Below are positions 8,701 through 15,274 of a stretch of DNA of 18,018 bases, in pieces; within the stretch, counting starts at the first letter, position 1, and every line of letters starts with the position of its first letter. The notes beneath the pieces were generated by a model. That model was not told where the DNA came from, ran no database searches, and saw only the letters and a list, made by a program, of their open reading frames with translations. The DNA lies in contig JAEZFH010000499.1 of the NCBI GenBank assembly GCA_023437885.1, forward strand, positions 1 through 18,018, given 5' to 3'. The position numbers and the translations under genes are program-made. The DNA comes from Bacillota bacterium (lineage in GTDB: Bacteria; Bacillota; Clostridia; Lachnospirales; Lachnospiraceae).

Positions 8701-11689
8701 ATGCACAGGTACCCCGGTGCAGGTGACCAGACTTATGGTCAAGGTAGAATATACCGGAACTCCGGTAAGCACTGATGCGGGGCTGACCAGCGTACTGGGA
8801 CAGACCGTCACGGCAGGAACCGAGGCAGGAACCAGTGAGAATCCGAGGACAGCGTCCATCAGCGTGACAAACACAACGACAACCGTATCGGCAGGAGATA
8901 TTGTGAAGCATGATGCGGGAGCAACGGTAACCTTCTACGGAACGGACAGCACCTTTACCGCCGCAGAAGCAGGCAGCATCAATCTCGCAACGGGAGCTGC
9001 AACACAGGTATATATCAAGGTTGTTGCAGTAAATGGAATGACGATGTACTACAAGGTGACCATTAACCGCACCGCAAGCGGTGATGCGGGATTAACCAGT
9101 GTACTGGGCCAGACCATCGCAGCAGGCACAGAGGCAGGAACCAGTGAGAATCCGAAGACTGCAGCCATCAGTGTGGCAAACACAGTTACAGCGGTAGCAG
9201 CTGGCGATATCATAAAGAGCCATGCAGGAGCAACGGTGGCCTTCTATGGAACAGACAGCACCTTTACAACTACTGAGCCGGGAAGTGTGAGCTTACTGGA
9301 GAATGGGGCAACCACTGTCTACATTAAGGTGACAGCTCCGAATACAACAATTATAAAATTCTATGCAGTGACTATTCACCGCGCTGCAAGCAGCAATGCA
9401 GGGCTGGCCGGCATATTGGGCCAGACGGTCACGGCAGGAACCGAGGCAGGAACCCTTGAGGCACCGAAGACGGCATCCATTAACGTGGCAAATACCATAT
9501 CAACGATATCGGCGGAAGACATCGTGAAGGGTCATGCAGGTGAAACTGTAACCTTCTATGGAACGGACAGCACCTTTACTGCTGTAAAAGCAGGAAATGT
9601 GAATCTGACGGAAAACGAGGCCACCACAGTATACATTAAAGTAACCGCTCAGGATACCACCACAGTCAGATATTATAAAGTAGCCATCAATCGTACCGGA
9701 AGCAGTAATACAGGAATCACCAGCGTACTGAACCAGGCGATTACGGCAGGAGCAGAGGCAGGGACCATTACTGCACCAAAGACGGCTTCAATCAACGTGG
9801 CAAATGCAACCTCATCCATAGCAGTTAGTGATATCGTAAAGAGCCATGCAGGAGCAACGGTGACCTTCTATGGAACAGACAGAAGCTTTATGACTCCAGC
9901 ATCAGGTAGTATATCTTTGATCTCAGGCGGAGATACAATCATCTATATTAAGATAACCTCACAGGATGCAAGTGCGGTCAGATATTATGCAGTAACCATA
10001 AGGCGAGCAGCATCGAGCGGTACATCAAATCCTTCGCCAGGCCCAGGACCGATAGTGACACCTACTCCGGGACCGGTTGCTGATAAGGTGGAGCAGATCA
10101 CAGTTGATGTAAAGCAAGGAGAAACCGATAACACGGTCTCACAAATAAGCATCGAAAGAACCACTCATACCGATGGCAGTAAGTCAGATGCGGTAACCTA
10201 TCAACAAGAGAAAGCCCGGGAGACGATTGAGAAACTGAAGGAAGAAGGAAAGGATGTTGCCAGAATCCTGATTCCTGGCGCAGACGGCGGAGTTACCAGA
10301 ACACAGATAACGGTACCGTCCACTTCCCTGAACACACTGTCGGAAGGAAAAGTAAATCTCCAGATTGATACGGAGGATGCGAAGATCGAAATTCCAAAGG
10401 CATCTCTGGCTCAGGCAAATCAGAAGCTGGAAGAGGATTTGTACTTCAAACTGGTACCGGTAAAGGAAGAAGAGCAAAAACGTGAGGTGACACAGCGTGC
10501 AATTTTCGAAGTTGGAATAATCAGCAACAATGAGAACACCAGTATCTCTGCGTTGGGGATTCCAATGACAATTGAAACCAATATGCCATCTACGGATGTA
10601 GACATTACTTTACCGCTGTCTGGCATCAGCATACCGGCTGATTGGGTTGAACGGGAAGCATTTTTAGGACAGCTGGCTGTGTTTATTGAGCACAGTGATG
10701 GAGAGAAGGAACTGGTTCAAGGAGAGATCGTGGAATACAGACCAGGTGTGCTTGGTATCAAATTCCACATCACAAAATTCAGTACCTTCACCATTGTAAA
10801 GATGGAGAAATCCTCAGCGTGTGACGTAATCAAGGTTACGGTACCGGCAAAAGCTGTTATCAAAGGAAGTAAGATCACTGCGACAGTGGATAATGCAACC
10901 AAGAACCTTACGGTAAAGGTAACAGTAAGTGATAAGGCTTCCTGGAAGCTGTATTCGGACAAAGCATGCAGCAAGGAGCTGAAGGACCGGAAGCTTACCC
11001 TCAAGGCTGGTGCCAATACGGTGTATCTGAAGACAACGGCAGAGGACGGAAAAACAAGCAAAATATACACCGTAACAATAACACGCAGGGAGCTGCCCAA
11101 ACAATTAATTATCATAGCAAACAAGTATGACTTTGCAGATGCCTTTGTCGGAGGGGTTCCGGCGCTCCAGAGCGGTGGAGAAGTCATTACCACCGGTATA
11201 GCACCGGAAGATGCAAAGAAACTGGTAAGCTATATTAAGAAGAACTACACGAAGCAGGATAAGATCTATATCCTTGGACTGGAAAAGGCAGTAAATAAGG
11301 ATTTGGAAAAGCTGCTGAAGAAGGAAGGCTATACCGACGTAGTGCGGATTGGTGGCAAGGATAAGTATGAAACCGCCAAGAAGACAGCGGGCATTGTGAA
11401 GCTTTCAGAAAAAGTCCGGGTAGTACTGGTAAATGGAACGGTGAAGCCGGAGGATGCAGAGAGCATCCAGAAGATATGTGCAGAAAAAGGCTATCCCATC
11501 CTGCTGGTGCAGAAGGATAATCTGACCACTTCCACATTGGAGGCACTGAAGGAAATCAAGCCAATCCGGGTATATATTCTGGGAGATCAGACAAAGATCA
11601 GCTCCAAGGTAGTGGTTCAGGTAAGCAAGGAACTTAAGCTGAAGAGCAGCAGCATCATCAGAATTAAGTCAGGCAAAGAGATTAAATAG
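2750..11689 (+). CDS. Giant secreted modular surface protein with CWB2 wall anchor
   Basis: A 2979-residue protein; AGGAGG at 2737-2742 lies 7 nt before the ATG. Residues 1-28 form a Sec signal peptide (basic MRKQKLFLR, hydrophobic core, VTA cleavage site). Residues ~80-600 are Gly/Thr/Ser-rich beta-helix-like repeats (for example ISGGTVTA, twice). A beta-helix plus FN3-like module occurs twice (about 620-1056 and 1178-1627), separated by a Big_9-like domain with AYTPAEGYTGSDSFTIQVSD. Cadherin-like beta-sandwich domains (AGLTSVLGQTVTAGTEAG ... YYKVTINR) lie at 1629-1727 and in four tandem copies at ~2009-2419; a diverged copy is at ~2691-2782. A Pro-rich linker (~2424-2446) precedes a ~240-residue region common near the C-termini of clostridial surface proteins. 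CWB2 repeats (~2783-2979; FADAFVGG, VRIGGKDKYETA) should bind an anionic wall polymer. There is no LPXTG and no catalytic motif I recognise. Likely an adhesin or glycan-binding protein, and the exact role is unknown. Confidence 0.92.
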   Translation: MRKQKLFLRMLAVILSAVMVLGSTAVTAMGEVSAGISSENAAFEELPEDTVNQEAENSDSLAEPTLPDTPAAKSATGPAIMLGAPLLDYQINEDVYSWTEGEQTVTLSGNDILTILNAPPVDAKITFDIASDSGSNVTITGDASTIYNNVRINVQKDINLTLENLNIVAPDTFGGFFSYPALHWSSSGGDATLTISGQCSLTGSMFSSGKGSTGNQQLTITGNGGGDDRLIAQGGSYTIPDINNGQPVGHGIYMLGLTSEGAKLTIRGVTVEATGGNDNGDFGVGGYGIGVINGSIDIIDAAVTAASGSDSHATAIMSAILAGGNSSGGGDLSITNSTVAAIGADNASSAGDTGISTYRKLMINSGTVVIQAGDSTSAKGGSAISAGELQISGGTVTATAGNSTDQDGGIAIYIWPGTLQISGGTVTAYGGNGKGYGGHSIYAASGTVTLETGSNLTAVGGNGATQSGGVGLRAYNSGIGNTVTIANSAGDIYIRGGQGATEQRPSVMGGEAYIGTGNIGDMMKETGAGAFSIKNTPGGNEVYKVSVSTIPAAEVTIRCIVGSGTPSEYTYRAKADQNGTAYLWLPAGSQTLKADNYPDTNTTVATNYTNTAVLGGQSVVTAHNSVELQTYMAASNVTTINLVDGTTYEYPGGTVSRDLTINGNGAEIVAGTGVNDTVVRCDGTIVDLALGNYTGVKTFLKVEGAGSALKLKNVVLRNGSNKNGTDNTSDGIFTVINVKTGGSLAMDNVTLESFHNNPVSGNNLNFGIHAEPGAVSTVIQNSRFESSNAFRNAVAIRNGAMQISNNTFEGTDYPERLRQSDGYEYAIYIYGGNGTVTQNTITGYDSTTQLGYASAGIAVIGFYSTEVTVNNNVLSYNESGIDVTKTWSPWSTNTHMMVNGKLLDSSEAAYTIGEALKAANTQDYVSVSLNQNDEVQLETSGGKKYYAVLGGYRSPWLTVSNTVGNTVSVQLPLTDIDTLNAADPIEFEMQVDGGTNWTAVIPAWVQKPTEAKLTLEAGHEYRIRAKLTHKSYVESGDPTERTLITYSNPITITQASGGPEFVGGTQSITVRPYPNATDLRDQLYVSDLDVGQTLTWTVVSGPSHGTLTGFPVTASTNGSGGIYGTTGSTDTRIPAAVAYTPAEGYTGSDSFTIQVSDGTATDTRVINVGVNLASGLEVTANNSAELEAAINNPAVATINLKSGTIYQIMGAEINRSLTINGNNAVIEALSGVGQSFDNQTIYHLGMPDANGNRRYRGNLFWYVKDGGSLMVENLTLRNAATSENEQGLTGIFAAMLLNDTANLSLTGVSFENFWFKNSKFAEQNNLSAAQGLYSSYSDMSYGVYTDYNCTGVIAISNSTFGSSNAFRDAIHIYNGSSVSIENCTLTGTEHPDRLRESDRFEYGMFLYGGNCSVMNNNISGYDSKKNADYSSAGMALLPYYNLSAMIEGNTVQGNDSGLDITGGWEALNPAPAVEINNIELDTEDHGFIIGEGLKASNIISGNTGANIYIKLDQNDDANAFVYYSPFLSISTTNKTKLTLDFSQTADAVELISTAITIEVQQSEDNGQSWTTASVEGVLNNDSTSAVVNLEANKTYTLRVKKTHNNNQTPNTVITGYSDSVTFSALSSEAGIASILSKPITAGTEAGTSEAPKTVCISVENDVAAVALGNIVKSDAGATVTFYGTDNTFAVPATGSVNLTPGAATEIYIKVTAADGTILHYKVTINRAVGTMNVTVVKVTAFNAGLTPSLATIEVAMNDIGLNAGAFTVNNMTTPGSAVTVNNVTYSGGKYILSVSGMTYYDSYSLTITKAGYTSYTNSSFYGELAAAGDLNLINEPNMFPTYSRALTSPGIVTISNSNYAANDKLYSGPVYTAIDSNNGNPDNGTITRLIGIFVKAPEGAKGVKTLRLNGQMEQVTEDSLIDSNPNYQETVASGKAANHNDYWKTIAFVPLYTQIASARQADNSRILVDPADRFRIVEWYDNEECTGTPVQVTRLMVKVEYTGTPVSTDAGLTSVLGQTVTAGTEAGTSENPRTASISVTNTTTTVSAGDIVKHDAGATVTFYGTDSTFTAAEAGSINLATGAATQVYIKVVAVNGMTMYYKVTINRTASGDAGLTSVLGQTIAAGTEAGTSENPKTAAISVANTVTAVAAGDIIKSHAGATVAFYGTDSTFTTTEPGSVSLLENGATTVYIKVTAPNTTIIKFYAVTIHRAASSNAGLAGILGQTVTAGTEAGTLEAPKTASINVANTISTISAEDIVKGHAGETVTFYGTDSTFTAVKAGNVNLTENEATTVYIKVTAQDTTTVRYYKVAINRTGSSNTGITSVLNQAITAGAEAGTITAPKTASINVANATSSIAVSDIVKSHAGATVTFYGTDRSFMTPASGSISLISGGDTIIYIKITSQDASAVRYYAVTIRRAASSGTSNPSPGPGPIVTPTPGPVADKVEQITVDVKQGETDNTVSQISIERTTHTDGSKSDAVTYQQEKARETIEKLKEEGKDVARILIPGADGGVTRTQITVPSTSLNTLSEGKVNLQIDTEDAKIEIPKASLAQANQKLEEDLYFKLVPVKEEEQKREVTQRAIFEVGIISNNENTSISALGIPMTIETNMPSTDVDITLPLSGISIPADWVEREAFLGQLAVFIEHSDGEKELVQGEIVEYRPGVLGIKFHITKFSTFTIVKMEKSSACDVIKVTVPAKAVIKGSKITATVDNATKNLTVKVTVSDKASWKLYSDKACSKELKDRKLTLKAGANTVYLKTTAEDGKTSKIYTVTITRRELPKQLIIIANKYDFADAFVGGVPALQSGGEVITTGIAPEDAKKLVSYIKKNYTKQDKIYILGLEKAVNKDLEKLLKKEGYTDVVRIGGKDKYETAKKTAGIVKLSEKVRVVLVNGTVKPEDAESIQKICAEKGYPILLVQKDNLTTSTLEALKEIKPIRVYILGDQTKISSKVVVQVSKELKLKSSSIIRIKSGKEIK
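4606..5915 (+). repeat. Internal duplicated module, copy 1 (beta-helix plus FN3-like)
   Basis: Encodes about residues 620-1056 of the surface protein. Landmarks shared with copy 2 include NNSAEL-like HNSVEL, TINL, LTINGNGAEI, SSNAFRNA, ERLRQSDGYEYAIYIYGGN, ITGYDS, IGEALKAAN and LNQND, followed by an FN3-like sandwich ending in SNPITI. The shared order over more than 400 residues shows a segmental duplication that has since diverged. Confidence 0.75.
6281..7628 (+). repeat. Internal duplicated module, copy 2 (beta-helix plus FN3-like)
   Basis: Encodes about residues 1178-1627. Matching landmarks are NNSAEL, TINLKSG, LTINGNNAVI, SSNAFRDA, DRLRESDRFEYGMFLYGGN, ISGYDS, IGEGLKASN and LDQND, then the FN3-like part with YTLRVKKTH and SDSVTF. 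Compared with copy 1 it carries a longer insert after the first beta-helix strands. Confidence 0.75.
8774..10006 (+). repeat. Four tandem Cadherin-like repeats with 309-312 bp period
   Basis: Repeat units begin at 8774, 9083, 9395 and 9707, each about 100 codons and each closing with a YYKVTINR-like strand. They stay alike at DNA level: versions of GCAGGAACCGAGGCAGGAAC and CTTCTATGGAACAGACAG recur in each unit. A further copy lies apart at 7634-7928 and a diverged one at about 10820-11092. The domain matches the Cadherin-like beta-sandwich family found in bacterial surface proteins, probably acting as a stalk. Confidence 0.85.
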
Positions 11690-11812
11690 GATAATTAAAT
11701 TCCTTCCTATGCAGGTCCTGAATGAAATGCAGATATAGAAGGGTTTAATCAAGTAATACTGCGCAAGTATTTGGGATGTTATATTAACAGTCCTGAAGAT
11801 GAAATAAGAAGT

Positions 11813-11861
11813 GGAAAAGGTCCTTTGCCGATTGGAAATTATCCGGCTGAGGGCCTTTTCC
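11813..11861 (+). terminator. Terminator-like hairpin after the surface protein gene
   Basis: GGAAAAGGTCC (11813-11823) pairs with GGGCCTTTTCC (11851-11861) with one G-U wobble. An inner GCCG/CGGC stem lies at 11827-11830 and 11844-11847. The A-rich left arm and T-rich right arm fit an intrinsic terminator, although no uninterrupted T-run follows. It lies 124 nt after the stop codon. Confidence 0.55.
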
Positions 11862-11899
11862 TTTGAGATGAGTTGTTTTACGAACTGTCATAGTGATAA

Positions 11900-11936
11900 A
11901 TTGTATTGTGATATCGTATTGAGAAATCGTATTGAG
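11900..11936 (+). repeat. Three short direct repeats with 13-bp period
   Basis: ATCGTATTGAG occurs exactly at 11913-11923 and 11926-11936, and a variant ATTGTATTGTG (9 of 11 matching) precedes at 11900-11910. All three copies are 13 bp apart. The function is unknown. They could be a protein-binding array or simple slippage products. Confidence 0.5.
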
Positions 11937-12057
11937 GTTTCCTGTATTAGCTCAGGATATTGTTTTCATCGATCCTTCTTATAATATTCTTGCCCTCTTA
12001 ACATACTAATGATAAAATAATGCTTATAAATCCGTGGTATGCTGATCGCCCGGCATC

Positions 12058-12085
12058 TTGACGAAAGGCCTGTCTGAATTATTAT
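12058..12085 (+). promoter_or_regulatory. Candidate promoter for the Dabb-domain gene
   Basis: TTGACG (12058-12063) and TATTAT (12080-12085) are separated by 16 nt, one mismatch each from sigma-A consensus. The start point would be near 12092, leaving a ~130-nt leader before the ATG at 12223. Confidence 0.4.
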
Positions 12086-12222
12086 CTGCTGGGTTGTCTT
12101 CAATAACGCAGCTCACTGTTGCATCTTCGCCTTGCAGGTATAGAATTTATTCGGCACCATTTGTCCAATTACCAAGAAGACAGCACACCAGACAGGATAC
12201 ATGAGGAAGGAAGGGAATAACT

Positions 12223-12525
12223 ATGGTAAAACATATCGTAGCATATAACTATGCGGAAGGCTTTACAAAGGAAGAGAATCACAGGAATGCGCAGAATATG
12301 AGAGAAGAGCTGGAGGCTCTGGTGGGAGTGATCGACGGACTGATCACATTGAAGCTGTATAATTCACCGATGGAATCCTCTGATTTCGACCTGCTGTTAT
12401 ACAGTGAGTTGGAGAGTGAGGAAGCCTTGAGAGCATATATGGTGCATCCGGAGCATGTCAGAGTGGCAACAAATTATGTGAGACCCTTTATCAGCGGCCG
12501 CCAGTGTATGGATTTTATTGTATAA
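12223..12525 (+). CDS. Dabb (stress-responsive A/B barrel) domain protein
   Basis: A 100-residue protein that is one full-length Dabb domain (ferredoxin-like alpha/beta fold, usually a dimeric barrel). It starts VKHIVAYNY and ends in the typical YMVHPEHVRVATNYVRPFI segment, with the conserved His-Pro-x-His before the last helix. AAGGAAGGG at 12207-12215 gives a 7-nt spacing to the ATG. Family members are small cytosolic proteins; a few act as cyclases, but most bacterial ones have no known reaction. It stands alone, with its own candidate promoter upstream and hairpins downstream, so context does not reveal a partner. The family call is good, the function unknown. Confidence 0.85.
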   Translation: MVKHIVAYNYAEGFTKEENHRNAQNMREELEALVGVIDGLITLKLYNSPMESSDFDLLLYSELESEEALRAYMVHPEHVRVATNYVRPFISGRQCMDFIV

Positions 12526-12610
12526 GCAGAAGCAAGGCTGTCAGGTGCTCTCACTGTGAAAAACAGATAGACAGAAGCTTAAAAATGCTTTAAACTATAT
12601 AAGTTATGTA

Positions 12611-12751
12611 AATGGAAGACATCGTCTTCCATTCAGAAAGCTGCCTTTACAGGCAGGATGCACATGCCGTGCGAAGGGGATCTGTTGCCTGACGGCTGCC
12701 GTGCAGCGCAATAGTCCGCAAGCGGACCCTTTGTGTTACCGCAAAGCGGTA
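12611..12751 (+). other. Hairpin cluster in the aspS leader
   Basis: Six short inverted repeats follow one another. The first is a perfect 10-bp stem AATGGAAGAC/GTCTTCCATT with a 3-nt loop (12611-12633). The others are CTGCCT/AGGCAG (12641-12656), GCAC/GTGC (12660-12672), GCTGC/GCAGC (12695-12707), GTCCGC/GCGGAC (12714-12727) and TACCGC/GCGGTA (12737-12751). The first could end transcription from the Dabb gene or be an operator. The GC-rich set stands out from its AT-rich surroundings and could be a structured leader RNA or a dispersed repeat element. No T-box motif (GGTGGNACCGCG-like) is visible. Confidence 0.5.
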
Positions 12752-12800
12752 TTTGAAGAAAATATCAGAAAGTATATCGGATAAAGGAGAATGGAAAACG

Positions 12801-14594
12801 ATGGCTGAAGCAATGAAAGGCTTACACAGAAGCCACAGATGCACTGAGCTCTCCAAAGGGAACATCGGTGAAACCGTGACTGTCATGGGATGGGTGCAGA
12901 AGAGCAGAAATAAAGGCGGCATTATCTTTGTCGACTTGAGGGACCGCTCCGGTCTGTTACAGATTATATTTGAAGAAAGTGATTGCGGAAGTGAGAACTT
13001 TACCAAGGCGGAGAAGCTGAGAAGCGAATTTGTGGTAGCAGTTGTCGGCAGGGTGGAGGCACGTTCCGGTGCTGTGAATGAGAACCTTGCCACCGGAGAT
13101 ATAGAGATCAGAGCGAAGGAGCTGCGGATTTTATCCGAAGCAGAGACCCCTCCGTTCCAGATTGAAGAGGAGTCCAAGACAAAGGAAGAGCTGAGGCTGA
13201 AATACCGTTATCTTGATCTTCGCAGGCCGGACCTTCAGAAGAATATGATCCTTCGCAGCAAGGTAGCCAATGTGACCCGCCAGTTTCTTTCCGGGGAAGG
13301 CTTCCTAGAGGTGGAGACTCCGATGCTGACCAAGAGTACTCCCGAGGGAGCAAGAGATTACCTGGTTCCGAGCCGTGTGCATCCGGGAAACTTCTATGCT
13401 TTGCCCCAGTCACCCCAGTTATTCAAGCAGCTCTTGATGGTAGCCGGCTACGACCGGTATTTCCAGATTGTAAAATGCTTCCGTGACGAGGACCTCCGTG
13501 CGGACAGACAACCGGAATTTACGCAGATCGATATGGAATTATCCTTTGTCGATGTAGATGATGTAATCGATGTGAATGAGCGTTTGCTTCATAAGATGTT
13601 TAAGGAAAGCATAGGAATTGATATTCCGCTGCCGATTCAGAGGATGACCTATGCCGAGGCGATGGAGCGCTATGGTTCGGATAAACCGGATGTCCGTTTT
13701 GGCTTAGAGCTTAAAAATGTATCTGAAGTTGTAAAGGACTGCGGTTTTGCCGTATTTACCGGAGCACTGCAAAAGGGTGGTTCCGTACGGGGAATTAATG
13801 CAGAGGGACAGGCAGAGATGCCGAGAAAGAAGATTGATGCCCTGGTGGACTTTGCCAAGGATTACGGTGCCAAGGGTCTGGCATATCTGGCAATCGATGC
13901 GGAAGGCAGCTACAAATCTTCTTTTGCCAAATTTATGACAGAGGAAGAGCTGAAGGCACTTGTTGCCGCCATGAACGGAAAGCCCGGGGATCTGCTGTTG
14001 TTTGCTGCGGATGAGGATGATGTGGTATTCGCAGTACTGGGCGCTCAAAGACTTGAGCTTGCAAAGGGACTTGGCCTCCTTCACAAGGATGAATATAAAT
14101 TCTTATGGGTTACGGAATTCCCGCTATTGGAGTATTCCAAGGAAGAGGGAAGATATACAGCCAAGCACCACCCCTTCACCATGCCCATGGATGAAGACCT
14201 TTCCCTGCTGGATACCGATCCCGGCAAGGTAAGAGCAAAAGCCTATGATATTACTTTGAACGGCACCGAAATTGGCGGCGGCTCCGTGAGAATCTTCCAG
14301 AGCGAGGTTCAGGAGAAGATGTTTGAAGTACTTGGCTTTACCAGGGAAGCGGCATACGAACGCTTTGGCTTCCTCTTGAACGCCTTCAAATACGGTGTAC
14401 CCCCGCATGCAGGGCTGGCTTACGGTCTGGACCGTCTGGTTATGCTCATGGCTCAGGAGGACAGCATCCGTGACGTAATTGCCTTCCCGAAGGTGAAGGA
14501 TGCTTCCTGTCTGATGACGGACGCACCGAATGTGGTGGATGATAAGCAGCTGAAGGAACTGGAAATCGCTTTAGCCCCTGCTGGGGAAAAGTAA
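12801..14594 (+). CDS. aspS: Aspartyl-tRNA synthetase
   Basis: Charges tRNA-Asp with aspartate in the cytosol. The 597-residue length fits the bacterial form. The N-terminal OB-fold anticodon-binding domain covers about residues 15-110 (VMGWVQKSRNKGGIIFVDLRDRSG). The class II core has motif 2 around residue 226 (CFRDEDLRADRQPEFTQIDM), a bacterial GAD insertion at about 290-420, and motif 3 near 539 (GLAYGLDRLVML). I chose the ATG at 12801 because AAAGGAG (12783-12789) lies 11 nt upstream and the protein then begins like other bacterial AspRS. An in-frame TTG at 12753 has no ribosome site and falls next to a hairpin. Where tRNA-Asp-specific and relaxed enzymes often carry Leu or His in the OB-fold loop, this one has Lys (RNKGG), so specificity cannot be read directly. 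The DUF1294 gene follows after 4 nt. Confidence 0.97.
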   Translation: MAEAMKGLHRSHRCTELSKGNIGETVTVMGWVQKSRNKGGIIFVDLRDRSGLLQIIFEESDCGSENFTKAEKLRSEFVVAVVGRVEARSGAVNENLATGDIEIRAKELRILSEAETPPFQIEEESKTKEELRLKYRYLDLRRPDLQKNMILRSKVANVTRQFLSGEGFLEVETPMLTKSTPEGARDYLVPSRVHPGNFYALPQSPQLFKQLLMVAGYDRYFQIVKCFRDEDLRADRQPEFTQIDMELSFVDVDDVIDVNERLLHKMFKESIGIDIPLPIQRMTYAEAMERYGSDKPDVRFGLELKNVSEVVKDCGFAVFTGALQKGGSVRGINAEGQAEMPRKKIDALVDFAKDYGAKGLAYLAIDAEGSYKSSFAKFMTEEELKALVAAMNGKPGDLLLFAADEDDVVFAVLGAQRLELAKGLGLLHKDEYKFLWVTEFPLLEYSKEEGRYTAKHHPFTMPMDEDLSLLDTDPGKVRAKAYDITLNGTEIGGGSVRIFQSEVQEKMFEVLGFTREAAYERFGFLLNAFKYGVPPHAGLAYGLDRLVMLMAQEDSIRDVIAFPKVKDASCLMTDAPNVVDDKQLKELEIALAPAGEK

Positions 14595-14598
14595 TCCT

Positions 14599-14907
14599 AT
14601 GGCATACGGACAATCTCTGATCCTTGGCTACTTTGTTCTGCTTACCATTGTCGGCTTTGCGTTAATGGGTATTGATAAAAAAAGGGCCAGGTGCCAGGCT
14701 TGGCGGATTCCGGAACGGACCTTGATTCTGACGGCTTTTCTCGGCGGAGGCATGGGAGCTCTTCTTGGAATGTATGTTTTTCATCATAAGACCAGGCATA
14801 TGAAATTTCTGATTTTGATGCCGGTTGCTGCAGCATTTTCTATATTGTTGATAGCAGCAACATTTCTGGCATATCCTTATGATGTTCTTTCCGTGCGTGG
14901 AGTATAG
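14599..14907 (+). CDS. DUF1294 family small membrane protein
   Basis: A 102-residue integral membrane protein with about three hydrophobic segments (roughly residues 5-24, 42-61 and 69-92). The family signature is clear: MGIDKKRAR in the first loop, then WRIPERTL, the glycine-rich LGGGMGALLGMYVFHHKTRH and F. Its function is not known. The ATG is 4 nt after the aspS stop with only a weak GGGGAAAAG site inside aspS, suggesting co-transcription and perhaps coupled translation. Length matches the family, and there is no sign of truncation. Confidence 0.88.
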   Translation: MAYGQSLILGYFVLLTIVGFALMGIDKKRARCQAWRIPERTLILTAFLGGGMGALLGMYVFHHKTRHMKFLILMPVAAAFSILLIAATFLAYPYDVLSVRGV

Positions 14908-14915
14908 CATATCGG

Positions 14916-14974
14916 CCGGAGCACAAACGATGTTCCGGTAATCGGGATGCGCTGCGCAATAAGCATTGTTTTTT
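14916..14974 (+). terminator. Weak candidate terminator after DUF1294 gene
   Basis: CCGGAGCA (14916-14923) pairs with TGTTCCGG (14931-14938), one wobble. A short ATGC/GCAT stem (14947-14950, 14963-14966) then precedes a T6 run at 14969-14974. Neither stem is strong next to the T-run, so the call is tentative. Confidence 0.35.
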
Positions 14975-14978
14975 GATC

Positions 14979-15087
14979 AATTATAAAGAAATATAAGGAA
15001 ATAATAAGAAGTAATAAGAAGTAGTAATAAAGAGTAATAAATAGCAAGAAATATAAAGAGATATAAAGAGATATAAAGGAATAAATA
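14979..15087. repeat. C-depleted low-complexity tract with 10-bp tandem units
   Basis: 109 bases contain only one C (15045). Within them ATAAGAAGTA is repeated in tandem (15004-15013, 15014-15023). ATATAAAGAG occurs twice (15051-15070), followed by ATATAAAGGA (15071-15080). No gene is present. It is probably a product of slippage, and the 10-bp phasing near the helical repeat may favour DNA bending. Confidence 0.7.
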
Positions 15088-15138
15088 CAGAACAGGGATG
15101 GAAGCTTAGAGAGCCTTCATCCCTGTTCTGTATTTATT
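15080..15138. terminator. 21-bp perfect inverted repeat, probable bidirectional terminator
   Basis: The arms at 15080-15100 and 15118-15138 are perfect reverse complements over 21 bp, around a 17-nt loop. The outer stem is AT-rich (AATAAATACAG) and the inner part GC-rich (ACAGGGATG). There is no plain T-run after it, but the T-rich right arm would serve. It separates the aspS-DUF1294 unit from the symporter promoter. The stem is unusually long and exact for a terminator. Confidence 0.6.
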
Positions 15139-15274
15139 GCAAAAGCAGTAAAGCTTCAGCAGGATATGTCATGTTGTAGTAGCCTACAATATGGTATACT
15201 TCTTTAAAGCATGGAGATTTGTGTAGAACTGGCTATGAATTTGTAAATATTTTAACAAAGAATCAGAAAATTGA

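Larger units (their letters stand above)
11690..12222. other. 533-nt intergenic region
   Basis: No convincing gene on either strand. It holds a terminator-like hairpin (11813-11861), a 13-bp-period repeat (11900-11936) and a candidate promoter (12058-12085). An imperfect stem (ATTAAA at 11694-11699 against TTTAAT at 11744-11749, with partial pairing inside) sits directly after the surface protein stop codon and is too weak to name. Confidence 0.6.

Noticed and set aside
2732..11546. Many long open frames on the minus strand and other frames across the surface protein gene
   Set aside because: They are by-products of the repetitive Gly/Thr-rich coding sequence, lack ribosome sites and encode no recognisable protein.
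11694..11749. Hairpin directly after the surface protein stop codon
   Set aside because: Pairing is broken by mismatches and a large loop. The hairpin at 11813-11861 is a better terminator candidate.
12714..12751. Possible T-box riboswitch upstream of aspS
   Set aside because: The two hairpins with ACCGC resemble part of a T-box only loosely. The conserved GGTGGNACCGCG stretch and a following terminator are not visible.
12753..12800. Upstream TTG start for aspS adding 16 residues
   Set aside because: There is no ribosome binding site before it and it abuts a hairpin. The ATG at 12801 has AAAGGAG upstream and gives the usual N-terminus.
12791..12808. Five-codon frame overlapping the aspS start
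   Set aside because: The AAAGGAG lies only 1 nt before its ATG, too close for initiation.
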